A stretch of 6,736 bases of DNA, from contig JAJPKG010000325.1 in assembly GCA_021323815.1 (NCBI GenBank), positions 1 through 6,736 on the forward strand, given 5' to 3'. The DNA comes from Pseudomonadota bacterium. Lineage in GTDB: Bacteria; Chloroflexota; Ktedonobacteria; Ktedonobacterales; JACDGC01. Position 1 is the stretch's first letter; every line of letters begins with the position of its first letter. Below are positions 4,680 through 6,736 of this stretch, piece by piece. A program made the translations under genes and the position numbers. A model generated the notes under the pieces. It saw only the letters and a program-made list of their open reading frames with translations. It had not been told where the DNA came from and did no database searches.

Positions 4680-5471
4680 ATGCCGTCATCTCACCGCCGT
4701 CACATTCCGCCCTGGCTCACGCATATCGCTGTGATCTGCTCGATTGTTGTCATCGGCGTCATGGTGTTGTTTGGCGTTGCCAACTCCGCGCCGGGCAGCA
4801 AACCAGCGGCGGATGCCACCACCATCGCTTTTACCGCCAACAGTGCCTACATCCAGACCTATGCAGCGCACTGTGCAGGCGGTCAGCCGTTCATCGTCAA
4901 GCCGGATGACACACTGCAATCCATCGCGGCGCGCTTCGGCGTGCCGGTGGATGAGCTAGCCAAGACGAACGGGCTGAACCCGAATGCTCCGCTGGTGCCG
5001 GGAGAAGTCTTATGTCCGCCGGTAGATAACGCGAACGAGCCGATCCTGGTCGGCACGACCAGCCTGGAACCCTGCCAGTCGCACGATTATTGGCTGCCGC
5101 ACATCACCCAGTGGGCCGTTCCGCCTGGCTGCTATGGGCTGATCTACACGCCGAATCCCGCCGATTATCCGTATCGCCCGACGTGGGGATGGTGCAACTG
5201 GTGGCCGGAAGAGGAGCATCCCAATCTGCCGGGGGATGAAGCGTTGCATCTGCCCAAGCACCGCACGCCCATCGTCGGTGCCACCGTCTGGTTCGATCCC
5301 TTCGAGCAAGGCGCGGGCAGCGAAGGCCACTATGCCGAACTGGTGGCCATCAACCCCGACGGCTATTGGCTGTTGATCAGCGAGATGAATGATAGCTGGC
5401 GCGGCGCGGGCTGGGGCAAGATCGATTATCGCTATATCCACGTGAGTCCAGGCGTTTGGTTCATGTATTAG
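4680..5471 (+). CDS. Membrane-anchored LysM-CHAP peptidoglycan hydrolase
   Basis: The 263-residue protein has a basic N-terminus (MPSSHRRH) and one hydrophobic helix (12-33), acting as a membrane anchor or uncleaved signal. A LysM peptidoglycan-binding domain follows (about 69-112: PFIVKPDDTLQSIAARFGV, then LNPNAPLVPGEVL), and then a CHAP amidase/endopeptidase domain (about 150-263). The likely catalytic residues are Cys172 in GWCNWW, His217 in GHYAEL and Glu235 or Asn237 in SEMND, matching the QCTWY, GHVA and SEMN motifs of CHAP enzymes. The expected role is cleavage of peptide cross-links or the amide bond in the cell wall outside the membrane. Cys65, Cys112, Cys132 and Cys151 could form disulfides. 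The ATG at 4680 has AAAGGAA (4668-4674) five bases upstream, and a promoter overlaps the longer frame that starts at 4557. The bond cleaved cannot be told from sequence. Confidence 0.93.
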   Translation: MPSSHRRHIPPWLTHIAVICSIVVIGVMVLFGVANSAPGSKPAADATTIAFTANSAYIQTYAAHCAGGQPFIVKPDDTLQSIAARFGVPVDELAKTNGLNPNAPLVPGEVLCPPVDNANEPILVGTTSLEPCQSHDYWLPHITQWAVPPGCYGLIYTPNPADYPYRPTWGWCNWWPEEEHPNLPGDEALHLPKHRTPIVGATVWFDPFEQGAGSEGHYAELVAINPDGYWLLISEMNDSWRGAGWGKIDYRYIHVSPGVWFMY

Positions 5472-5474
5472 CAG

Positions 5475-5524
5475 AGAACACTGCCCGCCAACATCCTATG
5501 TGATATGCCGGCGGGCAGCGTTCT
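5475..5524. terminator. Bidirectional terminator between LysM-CHAP and CsbD-like genes
   Basis: The arms 5475-5489 and 5510-5524 pair over 15 positions with a single mismatch (5480 against 5519) around a 20-nt loop. The core is CTGCCCGCC/GGCGGGCAG. The structure fills the 61-bp gap between two converging genes, and the AGAAC/GTTCT base of the stem gives a modest U-rich 3' end in both directions. This is the strongest terminator candidate in the window. Confidence 0.7.
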
Positions 5525-5532
5525 GTCAGATG

Positions 5533-5766
5533 CTAGCGGGTGGCGTCGTCGATGTGTTCCTGCACCTTGCCGCCTTTTTCTTTCAGCATGCCTTTGGCCT
5601 GGCGCGCTTTGCCTTTGGCCTGCATGGACGTGTCATTGGTGATTTTGCCCACACCCTCTTGAATCTTGCCGGCGGCGCGCTCCATTGCGCCTTTGGCCTC
5701 GTTCTCGCGCCCGCGCTCGCCCAGCGTGCGATTGTCGCGATCGGTGTTGTTGTTTGTATCTGCCAT
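5533..5766 (-). CDS. CsbD family stress-response protein
   Basis: This is a 77-residue, highly charged, soluble protein without hydrophobic segments. After a polar start (MADTNNNTDRDNR), residues about 23-72 show the repetitive CsbD pattern (PF05532): EAKGAMERAAGKIQEGVGK, then NDTSMQAKGKARQAKG and LKEKGGKVQE. The founding member of the family, Bacillus subtilis CsbD, belongs to the general stress regulon; the molecular function is unknown. The ATG at 5766 is set by a strong AAGGAGT site (minus strand, 5780-5774), eight bases from the start. The frame is open further upstream to 5904, but that part lacks the family pattern and overlaps the kinase promoter. No clear sigma70 promoter is seen on this strand, so a stress sigma factor is possible but not shown. 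Confidence 0.9.
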   Translation of the reverse strand: MADTNNNTDRDNRTLGERGRENEAKGAMERAAGKIQEGVGKITNDTSMQAKGKARQAKGMLKEKGGKVQEHIDDATR

Positions 5767-5860
5767 GATGCGTACTCCTTTGTGTGTTGCGCTTGCAGCA
5801 GTCAACGCTGCCAGCGCTGTCCTGATATCCTGTTTGGGCAAGTGGCGTGCCAGGATTGAT

Positions 5861-5889
5861 TTGACGCGCTCCTGAGGTGGCGATACAAT
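5861..5889 (+). promoter_or_regulatory. Near-consensus sigma70 promoter of the histidine kinase gene
   Basis: TTGACG (5861-5866) and TACAAT (5884-5889) are 17 bp apart; each differs from the consensus at one base. Transcription would start near 5896, giving a leader of about 50 nt. It lies in the divergent gap upstream of the CsbD-like gene, so regulators bound here could affect both genes. Confidence 0.7.
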
Positions 5890-5946
5890 GAAGTGTCTCA
5901 ACATGTCCTGGGTCTGTGTCCCGCACAGGCGAAAGGGGAAGATTTC

Positions 5947-6736
5947 ATGGCCGATCTCGCATCACTGCCCCCCAATCCCGCACCCGCCAGCGAGCCAAGC
6001 GACGGCAACGCATGGATCATGGAAGTATCGCGTGGTGATCTGTTTGCCATGCCGGTGCTCTATCGCGTGCTCATTGCGAATTGCGTGGTGTTGCTGGTGG
6101 GCGCGTTGCTGGGAACGGCGCTCGTCACCGAGTTGCGCGGCCACAGCCGCTCGTCGGTCTTCGTCGTTTTTATCCTCGCGGGCATCTTGTTGAGCATCGT
6201 CGTCAATTTCGTCCTGCTCAAGATCGCTTTCGATCCCCTCACGCGGCTGCGCGACACCATGCGCCGCGTGGAAGCGGGCGATATGACGCTGCGCGCCCCC
6301 ATTTCGGGGTATGATCCAGACGCCGATGAACTGGCGGCGACGTTCAACCGCATGCTGGCGCGGCTGGACGAAATCACCCGCTCGCGTGCCGCACAGATCT
6401 TGCGCGCACAGGAAGAGGAACGCAAGCGCATCGCCCGCGAGCTGCATGATGAGACCAGCCAGGCGCTGACCTCGCTGACGGTGAGCCTGGCGCTGGTGGA
6501 AAATCGCACAAGCGACCCTGAAGCGCGGGAACAGGTGGCGCACGCACGCGAGGTGGCGCACCAGACCTTGCGCGCCATTCGCGGCCTCAGCCTGGATCTG
6601 CGCCCCAGCGCGCTGGATGACCTGGGCCTGCTGCCGGCGTTGCGCTCGTATATCAAAGATTATCAGCAGAAATACGGCATTCCGGTGGATCTGACGACGC
6701 ACGGGTTCAAGGATCGCCTGCCGAGCGAGATCGAGA
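5947..6736 (+). CDS. NarL-type sensor histidine kinase, HAMP and HisKA_3 (3' end beyond window)
   Basis: 263 codons are visible and the frame is still open at the window edge. A Pro-rich cytoplasmic N-terminus (1-36) is followed by two transmembrane helices (about 40-60 and 71-93) joined by only about ten residues (TELRGHSRSS). A HAMP linker (about 91-145, with the DPLTRLRDTMRRVEAGD and DELAATFNRM motifs) and a HisKA_3 dimerisation/phosphotransfer domain follow. The motif ERKRIARELHDETSQALTSL (158-177) contains the phospho-acceptor His167, and LSLDLRPSALDDLGLLPAL (214-232) is the usual second part. The HATPase_c domain should lie just past the window. Kinases of this NreB/LiaS/DegS-like class normally phosphorylate a LuxR-type response regulator, often encoded next door. 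With almost no outside loop, the signal is probably sensed within the membrane or via partners. The ATG at 5947 has AGGGGA (5934-5939) at seven bases. Confidence 0.93.
   Translation, partial: MADLASLPPNPAPASEPSDGNAWIMEVSRGDLFAMPVLYRVLIANCVVLLVGALLGTALVTELRGHSRSSVFVVFILAGILLSIVVNFVLLKIAFDPLTRLRDTMRRVEAGDMTLRAPISGYDPDADELAATFNRMLARLDEITRSRAAQILRAQEEERKRIARELHDETSQALTSLTVSLALVENRTSDPEAREQVAHAREVAHQTLRAIRGLSLDLRPSALDDLGLLPALRSYIKDYQQKYGIPVDLTTHGFKDRLPSEIE

Noticed and set aside
5767..5904. Upstream extension of the CsbD-like protein
   Set aside because: It has no CsbD pattern, and the AAGGAGT site points to the start at 5766.
5962..6702. 246-codon minus-strand frame over the kinase gene
   Set aside because: It is antisense to clear HAMP and HisKA_3 motifs with the phospho-acceptor histidine, so it is a shadow.
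1..6736. CRISPR array, tRNA, rRNA or a defence-gene cluster
   Set aside because: No regularly spaced repeats, no tRNA-like cloverleaf or CCA end, and no nuclease, methylase or toxin genes beyond the TnpB fragment were seen by eye.

Overview
The window is about 60% G+C with strongly GC-biased third codon positions. The gene content is that of a high-GC, probably monoderm bacterium: a lipoprotein-type GH3 glycosidase, a LysM-CHAP wall hydrolase, a CsbD-like stress protein, a DUF427 protein and a NarL-type sensor kinase. Together with short GC-rich hairpin repeats and IS200/IS605-type ends, this suggests a member of the Chloroflexota, perhaps the Ktedonobacteria. That placement is an inference from gene style; there is no rRNA or other marker to prove it.

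Layout, left to right. Positions 1-160 hold a frame-disrupted 3' end of an IS200/IS605 TnpB gene that closes in a right-end hairpin. Next come a DUF427 gene (293-790, +) and, 20 bp downstream, an FAD/NAD(P) disulfide oxidoreductase of the mercuric reductase/dihydrolipoamide dehydrogenase superfamily (811-2208, +); these two look like an operon. They converge on a GH3 beta-N-acetylhexosaminidase-like lipoprotein (2318-3613, -). The 109 bp gap between them holds hairpins, one of which runs into the GH3 stop codon. Positions 3614-4255 contain no convincing gene. They hold a probable GH3 promoter, a solo IS200/IS605-like right end (3836-3870), a good sigma70-type promoter directly beside it (3871-3899), and about 350 nt of hairpin-rich DNA.

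A small single-pass membrane protein (4256-4465, +) follows. A near-consensus promoter (4557-4585) then drives a membrane-anchored LysM-CHAP peptidoglycan hydrolase (4680-5471, +). A large inverted repeat at 5475-5524 separates it from a convergent CsbD-like gene (5533-5766, -). Another near-consensus promoter (5861-5889) drives a HAMP/HisKA_3 sensor histidine kinase whose 3' part runs off the window (5947-6736, +).

Functionally this is a set of small, mostly monocistronic units for envelope maintenance and stress: two wall-active enzymes, a redox flavoenzyme, a stress protein and a sensor kinase. I found no defence system, CRISPR array, tRNA or rRNA. The least explained parts are the promoter-led non-coding stretch at 3900-4255 and the two IS200/IS605-type right ends.
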